Both the position numbers and the translations under genes were made by a program. This document shows, piece after piece, positions 35,619-45,113 of a stretch of 64,000 nt of DNA. The notes under the pieces were generated by a model. That model did no database searches, was not told the DNA's origin, and saw nothing but the letters and a program-made list of their open reading frames with translations. The first letter of the stretch is position 1, and the number at the start of each line of letters is the position of its first letter. Location: assembly GCF_900105165.1 (NCBI RefSeq), contig NZ_LT629740.1, positions 620,001-684,000 on the forward strand, written 5' to 3'. The stretch is from Mucilaginibacter mallensis. Its GTDB lineage: Bacteria > Bacteroidota > Bacteroidia > Sphingobacteriales > Sphingobacteriaceae.

Positions 35619-36152
35619 ATGGATAATAATTTAGAAACCGTAAATAATATCACGGATAAACTTGATTGGGGTATTCGTTCCCTCAAAAAAATACAAATCT
35701 CAAATCACGATAAGCTTGAAATTCAAGATAATTTTTGGAGTTTTTTGACAGCTTTTCAAAATGCGTGGAACTATTATAATCACTTAATTGCTTTAAAGAA
35801 TCCTTCATTAAATTCAAAACAAAGAAATAAGGTCGGTATTGAACTTATAGAGAATTGGAAGAAAAGTAAACTATCCGATCAGGAAATTGCAGCGTGGGAT
35901 ATTCTAAATAAATTAAGAAATACTGATACACACCTCAAGCCTGTAAAACCTGAAATTATTGAAAGAGAATTAATGTTAGTTACTGATATGGGATTCTATT
36001 TGGTAGATGATCAGGGACGGTTTTTGTCAGCAGGTGCAATAATTAAATATTATATCTATTTCAATGAAGCGGAGCATGACATTATAGAATTAGCTGAACA
36101 TGGTGTGAGCGCAATTAAAAAATTAATTGATTTCATACCAACTTTAGTTTAA
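35619..36152 (+). CDS. Hypothetical protein with HEPN-like R-x4-H motif
   Basis: A 177-residue, mainly helical protein that I do not recognise by name. Residues 100-105 are RNTDTH, following ILNKL, which fits the R-x4-6-H (often RN-x3-H) motif of HEPN-fold ribonucleases; an earlier helix AFQNAWNYYNHLIAL would fit the HEPN bundle. AAAGGA lies about 10 nt before the ATG. It shares the AT-rich composition of the upstream gene and probably its transcript. A toxin or defence effector is possible, but a non-catalytic helical protein is equally compatible. Confidence 0.6.
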   Translation: MDNNLETVNNITDKLDWGIRSLKKIQISNHDKLEIQDNFWSFLTAFQNAWNYYNHLIALKNPSLNSKQRNKVGIELIENWKKSKLSDQEIAAWDILNKLRNTDTHLKPVKPEIIERELMLVTDMGFYLVDDQGRFLSAGAIIKYYIYFNEAEHDIIELAEHGVSAIKKLIDFIPTLV

Positions 36153-36162
36153 TTAAACTCTC

Positions 36163-36185
36163 TTGTCCCAACTGCGATATTGATA
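36163..36185. repeat. Right arm of the 23-bp perfect inverted repeat
   Basis: It mirrors 34773-34795. Read on the + strand it encodes SCPNCDID, the same end as the small ORF at 34768-34866, followed by three codons and a stop. Confidence 0.85.
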
Positions 36186-36209
36186 TCTTTTTTTAAGTCT
36201 ACTTTCAGA

Positions 36210-37241
36210 CTATCCTTTTCTCTTTGACGAGTCGCGGACTATCATTTCCGACCGTAGTATCAGGCTGTGGGTTTGTTTCAAATCAGCATTATCGGTTAAG
36301 TGCCCCAGTAATAATTTCGCGGCAACTTCGCCCATTTCAAATCCTTTGTAATCAATAGTAGTTAGTTGTGGCCTAACAACACTCGACATCGGGTCGTTAT
36401 TAAAACCTGCAAATGCTATATCCTCAGGAACCCGCATACCCGCATCCATTAAAAATTGCATACAACCCACCGCGCTGATATCGTTAGCCGCAAATACAGC
36501 ATCGGGTTTTATCTCCATATTTAATATAGTGCTTCCTGCATCCTGCCCGCCCTGTGTGGTTAAATCGCTGATAATTAATAATTCATCATCAAAGGGCAGG
36601 TTATGATCTTCCAAAGCTCGTTTATAGCCATTATAGCGCTCTATATATACATTCCTTAACTGGCTGCCGCCTATATGTAGTATTCTTTTACAGCTCTGCT
36701 CAATTAAGTGGCTGGTAAGCTGATAGGCTGCCTTATAGTTATCAATAAAAATATTGGGGAATTGTAAATGCTCCTGAACCCGGTCAAAGAAAATTACGGG
36801 TATATTTTTAGTAATGAACGGTTCAAAATGATCAAGGTTGTCCGTATTATAAGCCAGCGAAACCAGCAAGCCATCCACACGGTTGTTGAACATAGCCCTG
36901 GCATTGCTTATCTCTTTCTTCATGCTTTCGAGCGATTGGCTGATGAAAAGGTTGTAATTAGATTCATTGATCACCTTTTCGATCCCCGCTATTACATCCG
37001 ACATGAAATAACTATTCAGCCTTGGCACTATCACCCCGATTATATTACCTCGTTTGGTTCTTAAACTGCTGGCAAAAGGATTGGAGCGATAGCCCATCTC
37101 AGCGGCAACAGCCAGTATTTTCTTTTTGGTCTTGTCGTTGATCTTCGGGTGGTCCTGTAAGCCCCGGCTAACAGTGGTCGCTGAAATATTAAGTTTTTCG
37201 GCAATATCATAAATGGTAACTTCTTTGCGGGGCTCGCTCAT
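36210..37241 (-). CDS. LacI-family transcriptional regulator 2
   Basis: A 343-residue regulator with helix-turn-helix TIYDIAEKLNISATTVSRGL (about residues 9-28), hinge RTKRGNIIGVIVPRLN and a periplasmic-binding-protein-like domain. It is a paralogue of the regulator at 30073; the first HTH helix is nearly the same (TIYDIAEKLN) but the recognition helix differs. It diverges from the GH3-UxuA-GH10-GH115 operon, whose perfect operator is at 37367-37382. A degenerate operator (37262-37273) lies just upstream of its own start. Confidence 0.88.
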   Translation of the reverse strand: MSEPRKEVTIYDIAEKLNISATTVSRGLQDHPKINDKTKKKILAVAAEMGYRSNPFASSLRTKRGNIIGVIVPRLNSYFMSDVIAGIEKVINESNYNLFISQSLESMKKEISNARAMFNNRVDGLLVSLAYNTDNLDHFEPFITKNIPVIFFDRVQEHLQFPNIFIDNYKAAYQLTSHLIEQSCKRILHIGGSQLRNVYIERYNGYKRALEDHNLPFDDELLIISDLTTQGGQDAGSTILNMEIKPDAVFAANDISAVGCMQFLMDAGMRVPEDIAFAGFNNDPMSSVVRPQLTTIDYKGFEMGEVAAKLLLGHLTDNADLKQTHSLILRSEMIVRDSSKRKG

Positions 37242-37261
37242 AATTTTTTAAAGTTATAAAT

Positions 37262-37273
37262 AATCGGTTGCAT
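37262..37273 (-). promoter_or_regulatory. Degenerate LacI-type operator near regulator 2
   Basis: TAATCGGTTGCA (+ strand), its complement TGCAACCGATTA, keeps most of the GCAATCGATTGC core. It lies 21 nt upstream of the LacI ATG, so it may be an autoregulatory site. Confidence 0.35.
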
Positions 37274-37366
37274 TATTTAAAAGCCTAAATATATCATATT
37301 GAATTAAAAATTTACAAGGTCTAGAAAATTCATGAGTTCAATCAGGAATTATTTTATCAAAATATA

Positions 37367-37407
37367 ATGCAATCGATTGCATAGATTCAATTTTATTTCT
37401 ACCTTTC
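37367..37407 (+). promoter_or_regulatory. LacI-type operator and promoter of the GH3-UxuA-GH10-GH115 operon
   Basis: The perfect 16-bp palindrome ATGCAATCGATTGCAT (37367-37382) includes a TTG at 37377-37379. After a 20-nt spacer comes TACCTTTC (37400-37407), a seven-of-eight match to TAnnTTTG. The operator therefore covers the -33 element, which fits repression. Confidence 0.75.
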
Positions 37408-37493
37408 AACCGGAAAACCAATTATAAACTTAGTAAAAGTTACACGTTCATTTACCAATAACATTTGGGCACGGCTTTTTTAAAAAACCACAT

Positions 37494-39668
37494 ATGAGAG
37501 AAATTAGAATTTTGATTTGCCTGTTTATGATGAGCATCTCAGGTATTGTTAAGGCGCAAAGTATTTATTTGGATACTACAAAAACTTTAGATGAACGCGT
37601 AAACGACCTGGTATCAAAACTAACCCTGGATGAAAAAGTTCACCAGATGATGAATGTAAGTCCGGCTATACCGAGGCTTAATATTCCCGAATATGACTGG
37701 TGGAACGAGGCCTTGCATGGCGTTGCCCGTGGCGGCGTTGCAACCGTTTTTCCGCAGGCTATTGCCTTTGGTGCTACTTTTGATGATAAGCTTATTAACC
37801 AGGTTTCAACCGCCATATCAGACGAAGCCCGTGCCATGTACAACGCTGCACAGGCTGATAACTACCACCTGCGATTTGATGGCTTAACTTTCTGGACCCC
37901 CAATATTAATATTTTCCGCGACCCAAGATGGGGCCGGGGGCAGGAAACCTATGGAGAGGATCCCTATCTCACTGCTACAATAGGTGTTGCCTTTGTAAAA
38001 GGTATGCAGGGTAATGATCCCAAACATTTAAAAGTTGCTGCTTGCGCCAAGCACTTTGCTGTACATAGCGGCCCTGAGCGTTTGCGCCATGTTTTTAATG
38101 CGCAGGCATCGTCAAAAGACCTTTATGAAACTTATTTGCCTGCTTTTAAGGCTTTAGTAAATGCGCATGTTGAAGCTGTTATGTGCGCCTATAACCGTAC
38201 CAATAATGAGCCTTGCTGCGGTAGTAATTTATTGTTGGATAGTGTGCTGCGCGATCAATGGCATTTTAAGGGACATGTAGTTTCAGACTGCGGCGCTATT
38301 GCTGATTTTTATATGGGGCACCATGTGGTGCCCGGTCAGCCTGAAGCTGTTGCGTTGGCGGTTAAACATGGGGTTGATCTGAATTGCGGCGACGAATACC
38401 CTGCCTTGGTTGAAGCCGTAAAAAGAGGCCTGATAACCGAAAAAGAAATTGATGCGGCATTAAGCACATTGCTTAAAACCAGGTTTAAGCTGGGTATGTT
38501 CGATCCTAAAGGCAGCAGCCCTTATGATAAAATATCAACAGATGTAATTAACAGCCCTGAACACAGGCAGCTTGCCAAACAGGTAGCGCTTGAATCAATT
38601 GTAATGGTTAAAAACAATGGTGTTTTACCATTAAGGAATGACCTGCCAAAATATTTTGTAACAGGCCCTAATGCAGCAAACGAAGGAGCGCTGATTGGTA
38701 ATTACTATGGTATCAACCCACAAATGACCACCATAATGGAAGGCCTTGCTTCAGGCATTTCACCCGCCAGCGAAATGCAGTACAAGCAAGGGATATTACT
38801 GGACAGGCCAAATGCAAACCCAATTGACTGGACCACCGATGACGCCAAGGCATCGAATGTTACCTTTGTGGCCCTGGGTATTACAGGTTTGCTTGAAGGC
38901 GAAGAGGGTGAAGCCATCGCATCCCCAAATTTTGGTGACAGGCTGGATTATAACTTGCCACAAAACCAGATAGATTTCTTGAAAAAGCTAAGAGCCGGTA
39001 ATAAAAATAAGATTGTTGCCATAATTACCGGTGGCAGCCCTATGAACCTGGCCGAAGTACAGGAACTGGCTGATGCCGTATTATTGGTTTGGTATCCGGG
39101 CGAAGAAGGCGGTCACGCTATTTCTGATATCGTATTCGGTAAGGTTTCACCTTCGGGGCGTATACCGGTTACTTTCCCAAAATCGCTTGACCAGTTACCT
39201 GCTTACGAAAATTACAGCATGAAAGACAGAACTTACCGTTACATGACTGCTGAACCTATGTACCCTTTTGGCTTTGGGTTGAGCTATACATCTTTTGCTT
39301 ATTCACCGCTAAAACTATCGGCAGCACAGGTTAAAAAGAACATAACGGTACAAGCTGAGTCAACAGTAACCAATAATGGGAAAACGGAGGCCGATGAAGT
39401 GGTGCAGCTGTATATCACTAATCCTGATGATGGTGAAAATCCTTTATTTTCGCTTAAAGGCTTTAAACGTATACACTTAAAACCGGGAGAATCACAAAAT
39501 GTGCAATTTGCGCTTACCCCCGACATCTTAAAAAGTATAAATGATGATGGTAAGGCTATACAGTTAGCTGGTAATTATCATGTATACATTGGCGGCTCGC
39601 TGCCTACAAAAAGAAGTGAAGATTTGGGCATGCCTAAATGTGCTGATGTTATTTTGAAAGTTAAATAA
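37494..39668 (+). CDS. GH3 beta-xylosidase/glucosidase-type enzyme
   Basis: A 724-residue exported enzyme with a signal peptide ending near VKAQ. The GH3 N-terminal barrel has DPRWGRGQETYGEDPYLT, KHFAVHSGPE and the nucleophile region GHVVSDCGAIADFY, in which SDCGAI is the form common in xylan-active GH3. The C-terminal GH3 and fibronectin-like domains follow (PYDWWN-type start; FGFGLSYTSFAYS). It should release xylose from xylo-oligosaccharides in the periplasm. It is first in an operon with uxuA (10-nt gap), GH10 and GH115. Confidence 0.9.
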   Translation: MREIRILICLFMMSISGIVKAQSIYLDTTKTLDERVNDLVSKLTLDEKVHQMMNVSPAIPRLNIPEYDWWNEALHGVARGGVATVFPQAIAFGATFDDKLINQVSTAISDEARAMYNAAQADNYHLRFDGLTFWTPNINIFRDPRWGRGQETYGEDPYLTATIGVAFVKGMQGNDPKHLKVAACAKHFAVHSGPERLRHVFNAQASSKDLYETYLPAFKALVNAHVEAVMCAYNRTNNEPCCGSNLLLDSVLRDQWHFKGHVVSDCGAIADFYMGHHVVPGQPEAVALAVKHGVDLNCGDEYPALVEAVKRGLITEKEIDAALSTLLKTRFKLGMFDPKGSSPYDKISTDVINSPEHRQLAKQVALESIVMVKNNGVLPLRNDLPKYFVTGPNAANEGALIGNYYGINPQMTTIMEGLASGISPASEMQYKQGILLDRPNANPIDWTTDDAKASNVTFVALGITGLLEGEEGEAIASPNFGDRLDYNLPQNQIDFLKKLRAGNKNKIVAIITGGSPMNLAEVQELADAVLLVWYPGEEGGHAISDIVFGKVSPSGRIPVTFPKSLDQLPAYENYSMKDRTYRYMTAEPMYPFGFGLSYTSFAYSPLKLSAAQVKKNITVQAESTVTNNGKTEADEVVQLYITNPDDGENPLFSLKGFKRIHLKPGESQNVQFALTPDILKSINDDGKAIQLAGNYHVYIGGSLPTKRSEDLGMPKCADVILKVK

Positions 39669-39678
39669 ATGAGCACCT

Positions 39679-40869
39679 ATGTTTAGCAATTTAGAACAAA
39701 CATTCCGCTGGTTTGGCCCGGCTGATCCGGTAACGCTAAGCGCCATAAGGCAAACCGGCGCAACAGGTATTGTTACCGCGTTGCACCATATCCCCTGTGG
39801 TGATGTATGGAGTACGGATGAAATAAAACATCGCAACGCGGTGCTTAATGCCGCTGGTTTTAACTGGTCGGTAGTGGAGAGTGTAAATATCCACGAAAGC
39901 ATAAAAACAGCCGGGAGTTCAAGGGATGAGTATATTGATAAATACATCGCCACCCTTAAAAATCTGGGTGGAGCAGGCATAAATGTGGTTTGCTACAACT
40001 TTATGCCCGTGCTCGATTGGACACGCACTAACCTCGATTTCAGACTGCCAAATAATGCTTCGGCATTACGTTATTCTGCGCCTGCGCTTGCCGCTTTTGA
40101 TCTTTATATCCTTGAACGCGAAGGCGCCTGGCGGGAATTCAGCGAACAACAAAAGCAAAATGCGAAAGAGTATCTCGATGGCATCAGCGCCGAAGAAAAA
40201 GAACTGCTGATCAATACCATAATGGCAGGCTTACCGGGTACCGATGAAGTATTTACCATTGCCGAATTTAAGGAGCACCTTAAAAGATACGAGCATACCG
40301 ATGCTACTAAACTGAAAGAGAATCTGTCGTATTTTTTAAATGCGATTGTGCCAACTGCTGAGGAGCAGGGCATAAAAATGTGTATCCATCCCGATGATCC
40401 GCCGTTCCCGATACTGGGATTGCCAAGGGTTGTTTGTATGGAGAAGGATTTGGAAGATGTGATAAATGCTTGTCCATCCCCCAATAATGGCATTACATTT
40501 TGTACCGGCTCATTAGGGGCAAATGATGCTAATGATTTGCCGGGCATAGTTAGCAGATTGGGCGAACACATACATTTTCTGCATTTACGCAATGTACAGC
40601 GTGAGGCCGATGGCAGCTTTTACGAAGCGGATCATTTAGGAGGCAGTAACGATATGTACGCCATTATGAAAAATGTGATCCTCGAACAAAAGAAAAGAAT
40701 TGTAGCCGGCCGCGATGATATAGCCATCCCCATGCGCCCGGATCATGGGCATAAAATACTGGATGATTTTAATTATAAAACTTACCCGGGTTACTCGGTA
40801 ATTGGCAGGCTGAAAGGGCTGGCGGAACTGCGGGGACTGGAGATGGGTATTAAAAACAGCATTGGTTAA
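39679..40869 (+). CDS. uxuA: Mannonate dehydratase
   Basis: A 396-residue cytoplasmic enzyme that converts D-mannonate to 2-keto-3-deoxygluconate in glucuronate breakdown. Family features are the N-terminal FRWFGPADPVTLSAIRQTGA, the metal-site region KMCIHPDDPPFPILGLPR, and FCTGSLGANDANDLP and PMRPDHGHKI. Its place in the operon with GH115 alpha-glucuronidase matches use of the 4-O-methylglucuronate or glucuronate released from xylan. The other genes of the pathway (uronate isomerase, mannonate oxidoreductase, KDG kinase) are not in the window. Confidence 0.93.
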   Translation: MFSNLEQTFRWFGPADPVTLSAIRQTGATGIVTALHHIPCGDVWSTDEIKHRNAVLNAAGFNWSVVESVNIHESIKTAGSSRDEYIDKYIATLKNLGGAGINVVCYNFMPVLDWTRTNLDFRLPNNASALRYSAPALAAFDLYILEREGAWREFSEQQKQNAKEYLDGISAEEKELLINTIMAGLPGTDEVFTIAEFKEHLKRYEHTDATKLKENLSYFLNAIVPTAEEQGIKMCIHPDDPPFPILGLPRVVCMEKDLEDVINACPSPNNGITFCTGSLGANDANDLPGIVSRLGEHIHFLHLRNVQREADGSFYEADHLGGSNDMYAIMKNVILEQKKRIVAGRDDIAIPMRPDHGHKILDDFNYKTYPGYSVIGRLKGLAELRGLEMGIKNSIG

Positions 40870-40895
40870 CGTTATTAAACTAAAATACAATCATC

Positions 40896-41978
40896 ATGAT
40901 AAAGAAATTCTTAGCTTTTTCTATTATACTTCAATTATGCACAGTATTTACGCGGGCGCAAACCATGCATACAGTGGGTTTAAAAGATTATTATAAAGAT
41001 TACTTCCCCATCGGCGTAGCAGTTTCCGCACAGGATCTTCAAAACCCCGATGAGGCTAAACTTATAGTTCAGCAGTTTAATAGCATAACTCCTGAGAACG
41101 CTATGAAAATGGGACCTATCCATCCCGAAGAAAATCGTTACAATTGGAAGGATGCTGACGCGATCGTAGCCTTTGCACAGGCAAATGGCCTGCGGGTAAG
41201 GGGGCATAATCTTTGCTGGCATGAGCAAACGCCCGCCTGGTTTTTTAAGGATGATAAAGGCAATTTAGTAACCAAAGAAGTATTGCTTAAACGCTTGAAA
41301 GATCACATTACTACGGTAGTTAACCGGTACAAAGGCAAAATATATGCCTGGGATGTAGTTAACGAAGCTATTGATGACGATAGTACCAAGTTTTTACGTA
41401 ACTCGCTCTGGTACCAGATCTGTGGTGGAGATTTTATTATCAAAGCCTTTGAATACGCGCATGAGGCCGACCCCAATGCTGTTTTATTTTACAACGATTA
41501 CAATACCGAGCGCCCCGAAAAAAGGGACAGAGTTTACAAACTGCTAAAGCTATTAATTGATGCCAAAGTGCCTATAAACGCGGTGGGTATACAAGCACAC
41601 TGGTCAATTTATGAGCCATCACAAGCAGATCTTATCGAGACCATTAAGAAGTTTTCTTCATTGGGTTTAAAGGTGCAGGTAACAGAGCTCGATATGTCTA
41701 TCTACCCATGGGAAAAGAACAGGCGCGCTATGAGGCCGGGTGAATCAGATGCATATACCCCTGAACTGGAACAAAAACAGGGAGCCCAATACGCCAATGT
41801 GTTTAAGATCTTCCGCGACTATGAAGACGTAATTACAGGTGTAACCTTTTGGAATATTTACGATGGAAAGACCTGGCTCGATACTTATCCGGTGGCAGGC
41901 AGGAAAAATTATCCTTTACTGTTCGATCAAAACATGCAGCCTAAAAAGGCTTACTGGAAAGTGGTTGATTTTAAATAG
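40896..41978 (+). CDS. GH10 endo-1,4-beta-xylanase
   Basis: A 360-residue enzyme with a signal peptide (about residues 1-21) and a single GH10 barrel. The acid/base Glu157 is in WDVVNEAID and the nucleophile Glu264 in VQVTELDMS. The conserved GHNLCWHEQTPAWF loop has the standard His. No lipobox or binding domain is visible, so it is probably periplasmic, cutting imported xylo-oligosaccharides. It lies 26 nt after uxuA and 37 nt before GH115. Confidence 0.93.
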   Translation: MIKKFLAFSIILQLCTVFTRAQTMHTVGLKDYYKDYFPIGVAVSAQDLQNPDEAKLIVQQFNSITPENAMKMGPIHPEENRYNWKDADAIVAFAQANGLRVRGHNLCWHEQTPAWFFKDDKGNLVTKEVLLKRLKDHITTVVNRYKGKIYAWDVVNEAIDDDSTKFLRNSLWYQICGGDFIIKAFEYAHEADPNAVLFYNDYNTERPEKRDRVYKLLKLLIDAKVPINAVGIQAHWSIYEPSQADLIETIKKFSSLGLKVQVTELDMSIYPWEKNRRAMRPGESDAYTPELEQKQGAQYANVFKIFRDYEDVITGVTFWNIYDGKTWLDTYPVAGRKNYPLLFDQNMQPKKAYWKVVDFK

Positions 41979-42015
41979 TTTGATTGTATAAATTTATATT
42001 GCCAATAATAAGCTG

Positions 42016-44904
42016 ATGTGCAGGATCTATAGGTGTTTATATGTAATCGTATTTTCTTTATCGATAGTGGTAAATACTTATGCCCAATCGCCGGGTAGCA
42101 AGTCTTATATCTCATTCAAATTAAATAAAGGATATTTCCCGCTTGCCGATCAGGGTAAGGTAGCGTCCCTATATGCCGAAGACAGCGATTATGCAGGAAT
42201 AATGATAGCCGTTAAAAGTCTGCAGGCGGATATTCAAAAAGTTACTTCAAGCTCACCTATTCTTTTAACAAACGATATTGCAGCTACAAAAGCGGTAATA
42301 ATTATCGGTACACTGGGCAAAAATAAACTGATAGATAAGCTGGTAAGCGAAAGAAAACTGGATGCAAGCAGCATTACCGGTAAATGGGAAGCACATGTAA
42401 CGCAGGTTATTAATGATCCTTTTCCTGGCGTAAAACAAGCGCTGGTGATAGCCGGTAGTGATAAGCGCGGAACTATTTATGGCGTATATGATCTTTCGGC
42501 GCAAATAGGTGTATCGCCATGGTATTGGTGGGCCGATGTGCCTGTGAAACAGCAACCCAATTTGTATGTAATGCCCGGTAAATATACCGATGGGAGTCCG
42601 ACCGTAAAATACCGTGGCATTTTTATTAATGACGAAGCGCCTGCATTTTCGGGTTGGGCCAAGGAAAAGTTTGGCGGGGTTAACCACCTGCTGTACACCA
42701 AAATGTTCGAGCTTATTTTGCGCTTAAAGGGCAACTATTTGTGGCCCGCTATGTGGGGCAATGCTTTTAATGATGATGATAAGCTCGACCCTGTATTGGC
42801 TGATGAATATGGCATTGTAATGGGCACTTCGCACCACGAACCTATGGACCGCGCGCAGCAGGAATGGAAACGTTATGGCTCCGGTGCATGGAACTATGAA
42901 ACCAATGCCGATACCTTACGTGCTTTCTGGAAAAGGGGCATCGAAAACATGGGCACTAAGGAAACCATCGTAACCGTAGGTATGCGCGGTGATGGCGATA
43001 TGCCGATGACCGAAGGCAGTAATATAGCTCTACTGGAAAAAATAGTTGCCGACCAGCGGAAGATCATAGCCGATGTTACCCATAAGGATGCTTCAGCAAC
43101 ACCGCAAATGTGGGCCCTATACAAGGAGGTGCAGGATTATTATGACAAAGGCATGCGTGTACCCGATGATGTTACCCTGTTGCTGTGTGATGATAATTGG
43201 GGCAACATCCGCAAATTGCCAAAGTTGAATGAGCCTGCCCGTAAAGGCGGCTATGGTATTTACTACCATTTTGATTATGTGGGTGATCCGCGTAATTACA
43301 AATGGCTCAACACAAATCCTATCAGTAAAACATGGGAACAAATGCATCTGGCTTATGAATACGGCGCTAAACAGGTTTGGGTAGTAAATGTAGGCGACTT
43401 GAAACCTATGGAATTCCCGATCAGTTTCTTTTTGGATTATGCCTGGTCGCCCGATAAATGGCCTGCAAGCCGCCTTGATGAATACAAACGCCAGTGGGCG
43501 GCGCAGCAATTTGGCAGCAAATATGCCGCAGAGATCGCGGATATTTTAACTGCCTACACCAAGTATAACGGTCGGCGTAAACCCGAACAGCTTGATCAGA
43601 ATACGTATAGTTTAACTAATTATCGTGAGTTTGAAAACGTAGTGAATGATTACAACAAACTGCGCGATAAAGCTCAACAGTTATATAAAATTATACCACA
43701 ACAATATAAAGATGCTTATTATCAGTTAGTGCTTCATCCGGTTGAGGCCTGCGCCAATTTAAATGAACTGTATTATGCTGCTGCGAAAAATAAGTTATAT
43801 GCGCTACAAGGCAGATCGGCTACAAACTTAATAGCTGCTGATGTGAAGGAACTGTTCAAAAAGGACTCGGCCATATCGCATCACTACAACAAAGAAATGG
43901 CTAATGGCAAGTGGGACCATATGATGGATCAAACCCATATTGGCTACACCTACTGGCAGGAGCCACGGGTTAATAAAATGCCGGCCGTAAGTACTATCCA
44001 AATCCCGGCAGCAGCGCAAATGGGGGTAGCTGTTGAGGGCTCTGAACTATGGTGGCCTCAGGAGCAATCCCAGGCGACTTTGCCGGGCTTTTATCCCGGT
44101 TGTGGTGGCCATTATATCGAGGTTTTTAATCGCGGCAGCCAGGCTTTTAATTTTACTGCTACAACAACATCGCCCTATATAACAATCGAACCTAAGAGCA
44201 GCAGCGTTACCACGCAGCAGCGTATTTGGGTAAATATTAACTGGGCAAAAATGCCAAAAGGTATTAAATCTGTACCTATAACTATCACTGGTGCTGATAA
44301 TCGCACAGTTACCATTAACGCGGTTATAAATAATTTACTGCCATTAAATAACATTGGTTTCAATGAAAACAATGGCTATGTAAGTATTGAGGCTGAACAC
44401 TATACAAAAGCTATTAACTCCAATGGTATTAAATGGCAAAGCATCCCCAATTATGGCCGCACGCTATCGGGTATAATGCCTGCGCCGGTTACAGCAAAAT
44501 CACAAGTTCCCGCAGGCAATAGTCCGCACCTGGAGTATGTTGTAAATATGATTGATACCGGGTGGGTGAATGTAAAAGCCTATATATCGCCAACGCTTGA
44601 TTTTACAAATTCAAAAGGCTTGCATTATGCTATTTCTATGGATAATGGGCAGCCTCAGTTGGTTAATATCAATGCTGATGAATCAACGGCTGCCTGGGGT
44701 AAAAATGTGAGCGATAATATCAAGATACTGGAAACGAAATTGCACGTTGCCGGCAGCGGAAAACATGTTTTAAAATACTGGATGGTTGACCCTGCAGTTG
44801 TATTGCAAAAAATTGTTATTGATGCAGGTGGTGAAAAGCCCAGTTACCTCGGCCCACCTGAAAGTGGGTTCAATCCCGGTAGTACTTCCGCTGTAAAAAA
44901 ATAA
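42016..44904 (+). CDS. GH115 alpha-glucuronidase
   Basis: A 962-residue exported enzyme with a signal peptide ending near YAQ. The order of features fits GH115: an N-terminal a/b domain (GSDKRGTIYGVYDLSAQIG), catalytic core (RGIFINDEAPAFSGWAKEKFGG; RLKGNYLWPAMWGNAFNDDD; GTSHHEPMDRAQQEW; LLLCDDNWGNIRKLP) and the C-terminal GH115 domain (about residue 780 onward). It removes 4-O-methylglucuronic acid from xylan. It is the last gene of its operon. A half operator-like TGCAATCGAT lies after it at 44921. Confidence 0.93.
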   Translation: MCRIYRCLYVIVFSLSIVVNTYAQSPGSKSYISFKLNKGYFPLADQGKVASLYAEDSDYAGIMIAVKSLQADIQKVTSSSPILLTNDIAATKAVIIIGTLGKNKLIDKLVSERKLDASSITGKWEAHVTQVINDPFPGVKQALVIAGSDKRGTIYGVYDLSAQIGVSPWYWWADVPVKQQPNLYVMPGKYTDGSPTVKYRGIFINDEAPAFSGWAKEKFGGVNHLLYTKMFELILRLKGNYLWPAMWGNAFNDDDKLDPVLADEYGIVMGTSHHEPMDRAQQEWKRYGSGAWNYETNADTLRAFWKRGIENMGTKETIVTVGMRGDGDMPMTEGSNIALLEKIVADQRKIIADVTHKDASATPQMWALYKEVQDYYDKGMRVPDDVTLLLCDDNWGNIRKLPKLNEPARKGGYGIYYHFDYVGDPRNYKWLNTNPISKTWEQMHLAYEYGAKQVWVVNVGDLKPMEFPISFFLDYAWSPDKWPASRLDEYKRQWAAQQFGSKYAAEIADILTAYTKYNGRRKPEQLDQNTYSLTNYREFENVVNDYNKLRDKAQQLYKIIPQQYKDAYYQLVLHPVEACANLNELYYAAAKNKLYALQGRSATNLIAADVKELFKKDSAISHHYNKEMANGKWDHMMDQTHIGYTYWQEPRVNKMPAVSTIQIPAAAQMGVAVEGSELWWPQEQSQATLPGFYPGCGGHYIEVFNRGSQAFNFTATTTSPYITIEPKSSSVTTQQRIWVNINWAKMPKGIKSVPITITGADNRTVTINAVINNLLPLNNIGFNENNGYVSIEAEHYTKAINSNGIKWQSIPNYGRTLSGIMPAPVTAKSQVPAGNSPHLEYVVNMIDTGWVNVKAYISPTLDFTNSKGLHYAISMDNGQPQLVNINADESTAAWGKNVSDNIKILETKLHVAGSGKHVLKYWMVDPAVVLQKIVIDAGGEKPSYLGPPESGFNPGSTSAVKK

Positions 44905-45074
44905 ATTCGATGTATTTTAATGCAATCGATAAACTACCGCAATTCTGGCAATTATTTCTTCTGGACTCGCTAAATCGATACTATTTTGTTATTTGTCGAT
45001 ACTATTTTAACTCAAATAATCATAAGCCCATTTTATAAAAAAAAAGCACTTCTGTATTTTTTTTATAAAATAAT

Positions 45075-45113
45075 GCAATCGATTGTTTTTTTAATTATTT
45101 GTTTTTACATTTA
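45075..45113 (+). promoter_or_regulatory. LacI-type operator and promoter of the xylan SusC-SusD operon
   Basis: GCAATCGATTGT (45075-45086) overlaps TTG at 45083-45085; TACATTTA (45106-45113), seven of eight for TAnnTTTG, follows after 20 nt. It predicts a transcription start near 45120, over 450 nt before the SusC ATG. Confidence 0.65.

Noticed and set aside
37262..44932. Using the weak sites at 37262 and 44921 as firm operators
   Set aside because: They keep only part of the palindrome; 44921 lacks the right half and lies after, not before, a gene.
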